From the NCBI GenBank assembly GCA_963676435.2, contig CAXXOZ010000022.1:124001-188000 (forward strand): DNA of 64,000 bases, read 5' to 3'. This document shows, in pieces, positions 52,429 through 61,182 of the stretch. This DNA is from CAXXOZ01 sp963676435. Lineage in GTDB: Bacteria; Bacillota; Clostridia; Lachnospirales; Lachnospiraceae. The notes below the pieces were generated by a model that saw nothing but the letters and a program-made list of their open reading frames with translations, was not told where the DNA came from and made no database searches. Every line of letters begins with the position of its first letter. The first letter of the stretch is position 1. The translations under genes were made by a program, and so were the position numbers.

Positions 52429-54126
52429 TTATACAATAAATCCTTCCAAAGTTTTAATAAGTTTTTCAGTACTCGTATTCGCCGCCCCGACCGCACTAAT
52501 TATTTTTTCATAGTCGCTAACCATAACTTCTGTATTCCCAGCTATTTGAGTCGTCTCTTCCGTTGACTTGAAACTTACTGAATTAATTTCATCTACAGAA
52601 ACAGCAAATGTAGCCATTGAGCTTTTAACCTTTTTGGATGTTTCATAAAAAGATTGTGTCATGTTTGAAAAAGTTTCTGCATCCATAGAATACTTTTCAC
52701 CTGTTTCAACAATCATCTCATAGTCTGATATTACTCTTTCATCAATAAAATCAATTATTTCTTTTGATGTATCCACTAGGTTATTTACTGCTTCTATTAC
52801 TTTATCACTTACATTTTTAATCTTTGAAACCGTTTCCTTTGTAGAATCAGCAAGTTTATCTATTTCTCCAGCCACGACCGAGAAGCCTCTACCTGCTTCA
52901 CCAGCTCTTGCAGCTTCTATTGAAGCATTCAAAGATAAAAGTGATATTTGTGAAGACATTTTTAAAATTATTTCAGAAAGACTATCTATCTCTTCAACAT
53001 CTTTGGTCTGCTCAATTGCCTGTTTGAGTTTTTTATGAGTAAGAATATTGATTTTTGTAGCATCATTTCTAGAATTCAAAACATTATCTTTTAAAACCCT
53101 AGTTCTTTCTTCAATGATTTTTGCATTTTCTGAACCATCTTCTGCTTTCGAAGAAATATCATTTATATCTTCTTCCATTTCTTCAGTTATAGAAGACATT
53201 TCTTGAGTAGAAGCAAGATTTTCACTCATCGACTCTGAAAGGCTTGCTGTACTTTGATTTATTTCTTCTACCATTGTAGATAATTCAGATACAATTTCTG
53301 TAGCTTCACCAACTTTATTTTTAACAGTACTCGATTCATTTTTTATAGAAAAAATAATAGTTCTAAAAGATTCCTGCATCAAATCAAAGTTTTTTGCCAA
53401 TTCTCCAATCTCATCCTTACTTGAGTAATTAATTTTTTCTGTAAGATCTCCACTATTACCTGCAATAATCTTTAATTTATCTAATACTTTATATATTGGA
53501 TTTATTATTTTATTTTTTATATAGATAAAAGAAGTTATTAAAATAAGAATAAATGCCAAAATAACAACGCCTATACTAATCTCTGTCAAAAAAACAATTT
53601 GATTCATTTCTTCCATGATTCTAACTATGTTTTCATTAGCCGAGCTTTTTAGTTCTTCAATTTTTGACTTAATCGTTTCAGATGTTTCATTAAATACAAC
53701 CATCTCTGAATTACCAGCCTCCAAGCCTGAATCAATGTAAGCATCTACCATTTTTCTTCCTGCCCAATAGTTTTCATCAAACGAACTTTCTATTTGCGTA
53801 ATTTCACTTGTAAGTTCAGGAGACAAATAGATTAACTCATATGCCGTGTCATAGAACTTATCTGAGTATGAAGCCGCTTGATTTTTTATTGATTTATCTC
53901 TTGTTACCGATGCCTCAACAAGACTTTGTTGAAGTTTAATTGTTATTAAATTAAGCTCATCTACTAAATTTATTGTCGCAAAATATTTATTATTCATTTC
54001 TTCCATATCTGTTTGTACTTTAAACATAAATCTTGCCTGAATACCAATAAATCCTGCAAATACTATAGTTAATATCGTTAAAGGTAATATAGTTTTAAAT
54101 TTTAAACTATTTAATATCTTTTTCAT
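52429..54126 (-). CDS. methyl-accepting chemotaxis protein
   Basis: 565 residues. The N-terminal span (about 11-30) and a helical ligand-binding region to about 180 (4HB-like) are followed by a second span (about 185-205), a HAMP domain, then the signalling domain with the tip near residue 390 (LSLNASIEAARAGEAGRG). It signals to CheA/CheW, ligand unknown. Together with the EAL gene nine bases downstream it suggests a link between chemotaxis and c-di-GMP. The start site is preceded by AGGAC. Confidence 0.88.
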   Translation of the reverse strand: MKKILNSLKFKTILPLTILTIVFAGFIGIQARFMFKVQTDMEEMNNKYFATINLVDELNLITIKLQQSLVEASVTRDKSIKNQAASYSDKFYDTAYELIYLSPELTSEITQIESSFDENYWAGRKMVDAYIDSGLEAGNSEMVVFNETSETIKSKIEELKSSANENIVRIMEEMNQIVFLTEISIGVVILAFILILITSFIYIKNKIINPIYKVLDKLKIIAGNSGDLTEKINYSSKDEIGELAKNFDLMQESFRTIIFSIKNESSTVKNKVGEATEIVSELSTMVEEINQSTASLSESMSENLASTQEMSSITEEMEEDINDISSKAEDGSENAKIIEERTRVLKDNVLNSRNDATKINILTHKKLKQAIEQTKDVEEIDSLSEIILKMSSQISLLSLNASIEAARAGEAGRGFSVVAGEIDKLADSTKETVSKIKNVSDKVIEAVNNLVDTSKEIIDFIDERVISDYEMIVETGEKYSMDAETFSNMTQSFYETSKKVKSSMATFAVSVDEINSVSFKSTEETTQIAGNTEVMVSDYEKIISAVGAANTSTEKLIKTLEGFIV

Positions 54127-54232
54127 TTAGTCCTCCAAAATAGAATTTATATTAGAAGTCTAATAAATTGTTCGTTTTTGTACTATCCTGGGTTTGTAAA
54201 ATTTTGTAAATTTCTAGTAATAAATGTAAAAA

Positions 54233-54263
54233 CTAAAAAAGACCATAAAATGATCTTTTTTAG
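54233..54263 (-). terminator. terminator after the CoA-disulfide reductase gene
   Basis: A 10-bp stem CTAAAAAAGA/TCTTTTTTAG (54233-54242 with 54254-54263), followed on the minus strand by TTTTTACATT. It lies 23 bases after the stop. Confidence 0.8.
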
Positions 54264-54286
54264 AATGTGCAAATTTCTATATGAAT

Positions 54287-55987
54287 TTAGTTAAAGTTAT
54301 AGCCTGTTAATATACTTTCTCTTCCTAGTCTTCTATCATTAAAATATTCATATAATGATATCCCTAGAAAACTTCCAGTAACATTATATACATTATCATA
54401 TCCCAAATTTTGAAGTGCTAGCACTGCATTATAACTTCTCTGCCCTGACCTGCAGTGAATATACACTGGTTTATCCTTTGGAATCTCTGAATATCTTTCC
54501 CTTAATTCACTAAGAGGAATATTCACTGCTCCTTTTATATGAGCATGTTCAAACTCATAGATTTCTCTTACATCAACTATATATTCGCCTTTTTCTACAA
54601 GTTCTCTTACCTCATCAACATTAACCTGTTTATAATCTCTACTCAAAAGGTTTGAACCTACATATCCTGTGTAATTCACTATATCTTTTCCTGTTGAAAA
54701 AGGAGGTGCATAACAAAGTTCTAAATCTTTTAAATCTTCAATTGTTCCACCGAACTTTATAGCTGTAGCAATTACATCTATTCTTTTTGTAACATCACCT
54801 TTTCCAATCGCCTGTGCTCCTAATATCTTGCCTGTAGGTATTTCATATAAAACCTTAACATGCATCGGTCTCGCATCTGGCATAATACCAACTTTGTCAT
54901 TTAATATTACCCTAACTATGCCATAATCAATTTTCATATCAAGAACTTTTATTAATTCTTCATTAAGTCCAGTTGATGCTCCATTATAGTCAAACACTTT
55001 TATAGCTGATGACCCTATATAACCTTTATTTAAAACTGGTCTGTTGTTTATATGGTCTGCTACTGATCTGGCCTGCTTTAGCGCTGGACCAGCCAAAGAC
55101 AATTTATTATACATATGAGTTAGAGAATTATAAACTTCTATAACATCACCTATAGCATAAATATCTTTATCATTTGTCTGGAAATTTTTATCCACTTTTA
55201 CAGCACCTGTTTCTCCAATCTCCAGCCCCGCTTCTTTAGCTAGTTTTGTTTCTGGAACAACACCAATAGCCATAACAACTGTTCCAGCATTAACTTTTTT
55301 TCCTGAAGAAAGTACAACTGTATCTTTTTCAAATTTAACAACTGTATCTTCCACAATCAAATCTATTCCTTTATCAATAATCTCTTTGTGAAAGATTTGT
55401 ACCATATCATAATCATATGGTCGCAATATTTGCTTTGTTCCTTCTACTATTGTAACATTAAAGCCTGCATCTCTTAAATTTTCGGCAACCTCAATTCCTA
55501 TGAAGCCGCCTCCTATAACAGTAACATCTTTAGTGTTAGAATTCTGAACGTATTTATTTAATTTATCTATATCAACAACATTTCTAACGGTAAAAACATT
55601 AACATCTTCAACCCCATCTATTCTAGGTACTATCGGAGAAGCTCCTGGGGACAAGATTAATTTATCATAACTTTCTTTATAGATTTCATTGGTTTCAAGG
55701 TTTTTGACTTCAACGGTTTTACTTTTTCTGTCTATTCCTAAAACTTCATTATAAACTCTAGTTTCAATATTATATTGTTTTAAAAATATTTCTGGGTTCA
55801 TTAATACAAGTTCTTCAGAAGTACCTATGACACCACTTAAATGATAAGGTAAAGCGCAGTTAGAAAATGATACATGCGGTCCCTTTTCAAAAACAATTAT
55901 TTTATCTTCTTCACTATTTCTTCTTAGTCTTGCTGCGGTCGAGGCACCACCAGCTACCCCACCTACAATTAATATTTTTTTTGGCAT
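54287..55987 (-). CDS. cdr: CoA-disulfide reductase with C-terminal rhodanese domain
   Basis: 566 residues. The FAD domain starts GGVAGGASTAARLRR; the redox Cys is in SFSNCALPYHLSG (about residue 43), the single Cys of CoA-disulfide reductases. AIGDVIEVY is the second FAD motif. The rhodanese domain from about 455 has its catalytic Cys in YIHCRSGQRS. Such fusions reduce CoA persulfide or polysulfide using NAD(P)H. It begins nine bases after a small rhodanese gene behind AGGAGG, so the pair handles sulfane sulfur. A Crp/Fnr-type site controls the operon. Confidence 0.9.
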   Translation of the reverse strand: MPKKILIVGGVAGGASTAARLRRNSEEDKIIVFEKGPHVSFSNCALPYHLSGVIGTSEELVLMNPEIFLKQYNIETRVYNEVLGIDRKSKTVEVKNLETNEIYKESYDKLILSPGASPIVPRIDGVEDVNVFTVRNVVDIDKLNKYVQNSNTKDVTVIGGGFIGIEVAENLRDAGFNVTIVEGTKQILRPYDYDMVQIFHKEIIDKGIDLIVEDTVVKFEKDTVVLSSGKKVNAGTVVMAIGVVPETKLAKEAGLEIGETGAVKVDKNFQTNDKDIYAIGDVIEVYNSLTHMYNKLSLAGPALKQARSVADHINNRPVLNKGYIGSSAIKVFDYNGASTGLNEELIKVLDMKIDYGIVRVILNDKVGIMPDARPMHVKVLYEIPTGKILGAQAIGKGDVTKRIDVIATAIKFGGTIEDLKDLELCYAPPFSTGKDIVNYTGYVGSNLLSRDYKQVNVDEVRELVEKGEYIVDVREIYEFEHAHIKGAVNIPLSELRERYSEIPKDKPVYIHCRSGQRSYNAVLALQNLGYDNVYNVTGSFLGISLYEYFNDRRLGRESILTGYNFN

Positions 55988-55996
55988 CTAATCCTC

Positions 55997-56329
55997 CTAG
56001 TTAATTTGATATTCTTTTTTTGCTCCTGCATATGAACCCATGCCACCTGCAACATTCACAACATTGTATCCCATTTTTGAAAGCATCATCTGTGCCTGTC
56101 CACTTCTTGCCCCCGATTGACATATTAAATAATATGTTTTTTCTTTGTCTAGAAATTGTTCAGGTCTTCCTAATAATGTTCCCATCGGGATGTTTTTCGC
56201 TGTTTCTAAAATGCCTCTCTGACATTCATATGGTTCTCTAATATCTATTATCTCAACTGTTCCTATTAGATTATCAATGTCATTAACATTGATTACCTTT
56301 CCTGTTTTAGCTTCAAAAAAATTTAACAT
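55997..56329 (-). CDS. single-domain rhodanese-like sulfurtransferase
   Basis: 110 residues. The catalytic Cys is in ICQSGARSGQ, which resembles the CRSGxR loop of sulfurtransferases. It probably passes persulfide sulfur to or from the CoA-disulfide reductase encoded next. The start at 56329 has AGGAGG eight bases before it; a longer in-frame reading would cover the promoter. It is the first gene of the operon. Confidence 0.9.
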   Translation of the reverse strand: MLNFFEAKTGKVINVNDIDNLIGTVEIIDIREPYECQRGILETAKNIPMGTLLGRPEQFLDKEKTYYLICQSGARSGQAQMMLSKMGYNVVNVAGGMGSYAGAKKEYQIN

Positions 56330-56353
56330 TTGAATTCCTCCTAATTGATTGAT

Positions 56354-56402
56354 TGTTATAATTATAACATTCTTTTCTTTTATCTTTTGTGACCATGTCA
56401 CA
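56354..56402 (-). promoter_or_regulatory. Crp/Fnr-type operator and promoter of the rhodanese-CoA-disulfide reductase operon
   Basis: TGTGAC-N3-GTCACA (56388-56402) is an inverted repeat of Crp/Fnr size. The -10 TATAAT is at 56366-56361, so the start is near 56354 and the operator is centred about 41 bases upstream, the class II activator position. A 16-base perfect palindrome TGTTATAATTATAACA (56354-56369) covers the -10. No good -35 box is seen, which fits activator dependence. Confidence 0.65.
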
Positions 56403-56422
56403 TAGGAGAAATTTATTTATTT

Positions 56423-57688
56423 CTATATGTTATATCTTGCTTTTCCATCCAATTCTTCATTAATTCTAAGTAGCTGATTATATTTACAGACTCTTTCACT
56501 TCTATTTGGAGCACCTGATTTTATATAACCTGCATTTGTTGCAACTGCTAAATCAGCTATAAATGTATCTTCTGTTTCACCTGATCTGTGAGATATTATT
56601 GTCATAAAGCCTGACTCTTTAGCAATATTAATCGTCTCTATAGTTTCTGAAACACTGCCTATTTGATTTGGTTTTATCAAAATTGCATTTCCACAACCTA
56701 AATCTATACCTTTTTGTAGGCGCTCTTTATTTGTAACAAACAAGTCATCCCCAACTAACATAACTTTTTCACCTAAAGAATCCGTAATCTTTTTCCAGCC
56801 TCCCCAGTCTTCTTCATCCAGCGGATCTTCAATAGAAAAAATCGGAAACTTGTCACATATTTTACCCCAATATTCAACCAAATCATCTGAAGAATAATTT
56901 TTTCTAGTTTTAGGTAGTAAATATTCATCTGGTTTATTTGTTGTCCATTCACTAGCGGCTGCATCTATCGATATCATAAAGTCTTCACCTGGTTTAAATC
57001 CCGCACTTTTTACAGCTTCTAGTATTAACTCTATTGCTTCTTCATCACCTGATATGTTTGGAGCAACTCCTCCTTCATCACCAACTGCTGTAACCATTCC
57101 TCGTGTTTTTAAAATACTTTTCAACTCATGAAAAACTTGTGTACACCACCTTAATCCTTCTGGATAAGTTTTAGACCCTACTGGAACAATCATAAATTCT
57201 TGAGTGTCTACCTTATTATCCGCATGTGCCCCACCGTTTAATATATTCATCATTGGTACTGGCAATAAGTCACCATCACCTAAAAATTTATAAAGAGATA
57301 TATCATCGGATTTTGCTGCTGCTCGACACGTAGCTATAGACACAGATAAAATACTATTTGCACCAATTGCTTTTTTATTTTTTGTATTATCCAGCTTTAT
57401 CATCAAATCATCAATTTCCTTAATGTCAAATGGATTTCTATCCGACAAAGCTTTACAAATGTTGTCATTAACATTATTAACTGCTTTTAAAACACCTTTT
57501 CCACCATATCTTTTTAAATCAAGATCTCTCAATTCATACGCCTCAAACTTACCTGTTGAAGCACCACTTGGAGCTACACCTCTTCCCATTATTCCATTAT
57601 TCAAAGTAACTTCTGATTCAATTGTAGGGTTTCCCCTTGAATCAATAATTTCTCTTGCTCTAACTTTACTAATTTTTAAGGTATTCAT
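56423..57688 (-). CDS. eno: enolase
   Basis: 421 residues. SRGNPTIE near the start, catalytic Glu in GDEGGVAP, metal ligands in SIEDPLDEEDW and VGDDLFVTN, and the SHRSGETED segment near the C-terminus identify enolase. It makes phosphoenolpyruvate from 2-phosphoglycerate. The start at 57688 follows AAAGGAGC; a TTG seven codons earlier is not supported. It lies 36 bases after an alpha/beta hydrolase gene, so the two may be co-transcribed. It is unusual to find it away from other glycolysis genes. Confidence 0.95.
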   Translation of the reverse strand: MNTLKISKVRAREIIDSRGNPTIESEVTLNNGIMGRGVAPSGASTGKFEAYELRDLDLKRYGGKGVLKAVNNVNDNICKALSDRNPFDIKEIDDLMIKLDNTKNKKAIGANSILSVSIATCRAAAKSDDISLYKFLGDGDLLPVPMMNILNGGAHADNKVDTQEFMIVPVGSKTYPEGLRWCTQVFHELKSILKTRGMVTAVGDEGGVAPNISGDEEAIELILEAVKSAGFKPGEDFMISIDAAASEWTTNKPDEYLLPKTRKNYSSDDLVEYWGKICDKFPIFSIEDPLDEEDWGGWKKITDSLGEKVMLVGDDLFVTNKERLQKGIDLGCGNAILIKPNQIGSVSETIETINIAKESGFMTIISHRSGETEDTFIADLAVATNAGYIKSGAPNRSERVCKYNQLLRINEELDGKARYNI

Positions 57689-57724
57689 ATTATTGCTCCT
57701 TTCAAACAAAAGTATTTTAGTTAA

Positions 57725-58606
57725 TTAAAAATGTTTCTTTATAAAATCAAGAGTGTTAACTTTTTCTCTCTCAAGACTTCCATTTTCACTTGCTCCAGCC
57801 ATAGTTTCACTCATGAAAATACCACCTTCTTCTAAAAAGCTACATTCAAAATATCCATGTTCCATATCTTTTGCAACATATAAATACGATTCCACATTCA
57901 TTTCTTGTAAACGCTTGTAATATCTTTCTCCACCATCACGAAGACTGTCAATATCTGCAACTGCGATAATAGCCCTTGGTAGTTTTTTAAATATTTCATC
58001 AGGTGCAAAAACTGGTGAAACAAGTATGTTTTCATAATCTTCTTTTTCTGAATACAATTCTGCAAATATCTGGGATGCAGGATCATCATCTTTATCTGTT
58101 GCATCCACATAAGGATATATTAATATCTGTGACTTAAAATAATTTTTATCATTTTGAATTCCATAAATACAAGCCGCAGCTGCTAGATTAGCACCAGCAC
58201 TGTTTCCATATATATAAACTTCATCTCTATCAAAATCAAACTCTTCTACTTTGTTTATTAAATATTCAGCACTATCAAAAACATCAAGTACAGGACTTGG
58301 GAATCTATATTCGGGAGTTTTTCGATAACCTATGGAAGCAATATTAGCTCCTAACATTTCACTCATCTGAGTATACATTTTATCATTTAATGCACACCCA
58401 CCAAATAAAAATCCTCCTCCATGCATGCCTAAAATCAAAGGTGAATTTTTTTTATTAGTTGAGTAATATACAATTTCAATCCCTCTTCCTTCTAATGGCA
58501 AAATCATTCTTTCACCGCTTACTTTTACAGTTTTACTAAATTCATTCTGAATCTGGGCATCCCTTATCATTCTTCTTTTTATTTTTTCATATGCTGTTTT
58601 TTCCAT
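57725..58606 (-). CDS. alpha/beta hydrolase of the hormone-sensitive lipase family
   Basis: 293 residues. HGGGF near residue 79 forms the oxyanion hole, the nucleophile Ser is in GNSAGANL (about residue 150), Asp in ADIDSLRDGG and His in KDMEHGYF complete the triad. The family hydrolyses short-chain esters. No export signal is seen. The ATG follows AAGGAGAC. It precedes enolase on the same strand, with no clear functional link. Confidence 0.85.
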   Translation of the reverse strand: MEKTAYEKIKRRMIRDAQIQNEFSKTVKVSGERMILPLEGRGIEIVYYSTNKKNSPLILGMHGGGFLFGGCALNDKMYTQMSEMLGANIASIGYRKTPEYRFPSPVLDVFDSAEYLINKVEEFDFDRDEVYIYGNSAGANLAAAACIYGIQNDKNYFKSQILIYPYVDATDKDDDPASQIFAELYSEKEDYENILVSPVFAPDEIFKKLPRAIIAVADIDSLRDGGERYYKRLQEMNVESYLYVAKDMEHGYFECSFLEEGGIFMSETMAGASENGSLEREKVNTLDFIKKHF

Positions 58607-58676
58607 TAGCCTGTCTCCTTATATTGTCTTTATGTATTACTACTATAATATTATATTTTATAAAGTTTTGCAAAAC

Positions 58677-58709
58677 AAAATGAGACTTCAAACTTCGAAG
58701 TCTCATTTT
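58677..58709 (-). terminator. terminator after hcp
   Basis: A 13-bp stem AAAATGAGACTTC/GAAGTCTCATTTT (58677-58689 with 58697-58709), flanked by T-rich sequence on the minus strand, nine bases after the stop. Confidence 0.85.
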
Positions 58710-58717
58710 CATTTTAA

Positions 58718-60355
58718 TTATTTTAAGAATAATTCTACATCATCTTCTACTGTTCCTATTCCTGCAATCCCAAATGTTTCTACTAAAACATTCGCAACAT
58801 TAGGTGAAAGGAACGCTGGTAATGTTGGTCCAAGATGAATATTTTTAACACCAAGGTATAAAAGAGAAAGTAGTACTATAACTGCTTTTTGCTCATACCA
58901 TGCAATATTAAATGCAATTGGTAATTCATTTATATCTTCTAGTGCAAAAACTTCTTTTAGTTTTAGTGCGATAACGGCTAAAGAATAACTGTCATTACAT
59001 TGTCCTGCATCTAGCACTCTAGGAATACCACCAATATCACCAAGATTCAATTTATTGTATCTGTATTTAGCACAACCTGCTGTTAAAATCACTGTATCAC
59101 TAGGAAGTGCTTTTGCGAATTCGGTATAATAGTCCCTTGATTTTTGTCTGCCATCACATCCAGCCATTACAAAGAATTTTTTAATTGCTCCACTTTTAAC
59201 TGCATCAACCACTTTATCTGCTAAAGCTATTACCTGATTGTGAGCAAATCCTCCTACAATCTCTCCTTCTTCTATCTGAGTAGGTGGTGCACATGTTTTA
59301 GCCAACTCAATTATTTGTGAAAAATCTTTATTTCCATTTTCGTCTTTTTCTATATGAATACATCCTTCGTATCCTGAAGAACCTGTAGTGAAAACTTTTG
59401 ATTTATAAGAATCTTTTGGTGGTACAATACAGTTTGTAGTCATTAATATAGGACCATTGAAACTCTCAAATTCTTCTTTCTGCTTCCACCATGCATTTCC
59501 ATAATTCCCTACGAAATTATTGTACTCTTTAAACTTTGGATAATAATGAGCTGGTAACATTTCAGAATGTGTATAAACATCCACCCCTGTACCTTTAGTC
59601 TGCTCTAAAAGCTGTTCTAAATCTTTTAGATCATGACCTGAAATAAGAATACCTGGGTTTTTCCCAACACCAATATTTACACTAGTTATTTCAGGATTTC
59701 CATAAGTAGAAGTATTCGCCTGATCAAGTAAAGCCATTCCATCTACACCATATTTTCCTGTTTCAAGTGTTAATGCCACAAGATCATCTGCACTTAGAGT
59801 ATCATCTAAAGTAGCACTTAATGCTCTTTGTAAAAAAGCATTTACTTCTTCACTGTCGTATCCAAGCTCATTTGCATGTTTAAGGTATGCACTTAATCCC
59901 TTTAATCCGTAAATAACTAGTTCTCTTAAACTTCTAACATCTTCATTTTCAGTTGAAAGAACACCTACAAACGGAGCTTTTTCGTCTAATTCTTCTTTAG
60001 TTCTTGCACTATATAGCGCTGCCTGGCTTAACTCATTTTTATTATTTAATTTACCTAATAATTCCTCTTTAATTTCTATTGTTTTTAAAATTCTGTTATA
60101 AAATACTTCTTTGTCAAAATTTGCATTTGTTATTGTAGTAAATAAATTCAAAACAATATAGTTATTTGTTGCTGCATCAATTTTTTCTCCTTGATTTCTT
60201 AATGCAGTAGTTACCTGACAAAGTCCTTTCGTAGCATAAATCAACATATCCTGGGTATTCGCTAAATCTGCTGGTTTACCACATACACCTGCTACTGTGC
60301 ATCCTTTACATCCTGCCGCTTCCTGACATTGATAACAAAACATTTTATTTCCCAT
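58718..60355 (-). CDS. hcp: hydroxylamine reductase (hybrid-cluster protein)
   Basis: 545 residues. The N-terminal Cys set CYQCQEAAGCKGC binds a 4Fe-4S cluster, and later Cys residues (TTNCIVPP, GSSGYEGC, AGCAKYR and GQCNDS regions) hold the hybrid Fe-S-O cluster. It reduces nitric oxide to nitrous oxide and hydroxylamine to ammonia, a nitrosative-stress role in anaerobes. I chose the ATG at 60355, seven bases after GGAG; another ATG two codons upstream is too close to it. It is divergent from a Crp/Fnr regulator, the usual HcpR arrangement. Confidence 0.95.
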   Translation of the reverse strand: MGNKMFCYQCQEAAGCKGCTVAGVCGKPADLANTQDMLIYATKGLCQVTTALRNQGEKIDAATNNYIVLNLFTTITNANFDKEVFYNRILKTIEIKEELLGKLNNKNELSQAALYSARTKEELDEKAPFVGVLSTENEDVRSLRELVIYGLKGLSAYLKHANELGYDSEEVNAFLQRALSATLDDTLSADDLVALTLETGKYGVDGMALLDQANTSTYGNPEITSVNIGVGKNPGILISGHDLKDLEQLLEQTKGTGVDVYTHSEMLPAHYYPKFKEYNNFVGNYGNAWWKQKEEFESFNGPILMTTNCIVPPKDSYKSKVFTTGSSGYEGCIHIEKDENGNKDFSQIIELAKTCAPPTQIEEGEIVGGFAHNQVIALADKVVDAVKSGAIKKFFVMAGCDGRQKSRDYYTEFAKALPSDTVILTAGCAKYRYNKLNLGDIGGIPRVLDAGQCNDSYSLAVIALKLKEVFALEDINELPIAFNIAWYEQKAVIVLLSLLYLGVKNIHLGPTLPAFLSPNVANVLVETFGIAGIGTVEDDVELFLK

Positions 60356-60407
60356 ATTCATACTCCTTTTCTCTTTTCCTTTAGTATTGTTTTACTTAGG
60401 AAAGTAT

Positions 60408-60445
60408 ATTATAATTAAAAAAATATTTCTGTAGCTGTAGCTACA
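60408..60445. promoter_or_regulatory. hcp promoter with 16-bp palindromic Crp/Fnr-type site
   Basis: TGTAGCT-GT-AGCTACA at 60430-60445. On the minus strand TATAAT (60413-60408) lacks a matching -35, and the palindrome is centred about 36-40 bases upstream of the expected start, where an activator would contact polymerase. It also precedes the regulator gene by about 30 bases. A longer AAATATTTC/GAAATATTT repeat surrounds it. Confidence 0.65.
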
Positions 60446-60473
60446 ATTCAGGAAATATTTTTGGAGGTATGTA

Positions 60474-61163
60474 TTGAATGAATATAAGAAGATTTTATCA
60501 AATTGTGCTTTAATTTACAATATTAAAGAAGAAGACTATAATGCTCTTTTAACATGTATTAAATCATATATAAAAAATTTTAAACCTAACGAAAATATTT
60601 TAATTGAAGGCGATACTGTTAATTATGTTGGAGTTTTACTTGAAGGATCTTTAGAAATACTAAAAGAAAATTATATTGGAAACAGATATATACTGGACTT
60701 TATTTCTCCGTCAGATATTTTTGGGGAAGGTATTGTGTGCACTTCTTCAAGAATTTCACCTGTTACAGTAAGGGCAAAAGAAAGTTCAAAAGTACTTTTT
60801 ATTCCTTATGAAAAAATTATAAAAACATGTGAAAATTCCTGTGTTTTTCATGTTCAGTTAATAAGGAATATGATGCTTCTTTTAGGTGAAAAAAATCTTA
60901 TGATGAATAACAAAATTGAAATACTGATTTTAAAAGGTATGAGAGAAAAAATAGCTACTTTTCTTTTAAAAGAATCAAAAAAGGCTGGTAGCAAAACCTT
61001 CAATATTATCCCCAACAGAAATCAGTTAGCTGAATACTTAAATGTTTCAAGAACTTCTATGTGTCGTGAACTAAGTAAAATGAAAGACGAGGGAATAATC
61101 GACTTTTATCAGAACTCTTTTAAAATAATATCAATGGAAAAATTAACATCCGACAGTTGTTAA
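60474..61163 (+). CDS. Crp/Fnr-family transcriptional regulator (HcpR-like)
   Basis: 229 residues. A cyclic-nucleotide-binding-type beta roll at about residues 20-130 (LEGSLEI, PSDIFGEG) precedes a helix-turn-helix near residues 185-205 (NRNQLAEYLNVSRTSMCRELSKM). It lies divergent from hcp and beside a palindrome, as HcpR regulators do; these respond to nitric oxide. The TTG start at 60474 is six bases after GGAGG. It may also act at the TGTGAC-N3-GTCACA site at 56388, but the two palindromes differ. Confidence 0.85.
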   Translation: MNEYKKILSNCALIYNIKEEDYNALLTCIKSYIKNFKPNENILIEGDTVNYVGVLLEGSLEILKENYIGNRYILDFISPSDIFGEGIVCTSSRISPVTVRAKESSKVLFIPYEKIIKTCENSCVFHVQLIRNMMLLLGEKNLMMNNKIEILILKGMREKIATFLLKESKKAGSKTFNIIPNRNQLAEYLNVSRTSMCRELSKMKDEGIIDFYQNSFKIISMEKLTSDSC

Positions 61164-61176
61164 CAACTGCCGGATG
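61147..61176. terminator. terminator between the Crp/Fnr gene and the rhamnosidase
   Basis: A stem CATCCG-CAGTTGTT paired with its complement at 61147-61176, one mismatch inside, followed on the plus strand by CTTTATTTA. It includes the stop codon of the Crp/Fnr gene and lies in the 19-base convergent gap. Confidence 0.75.
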
Positions 61177-61182
61177 CTTTAT

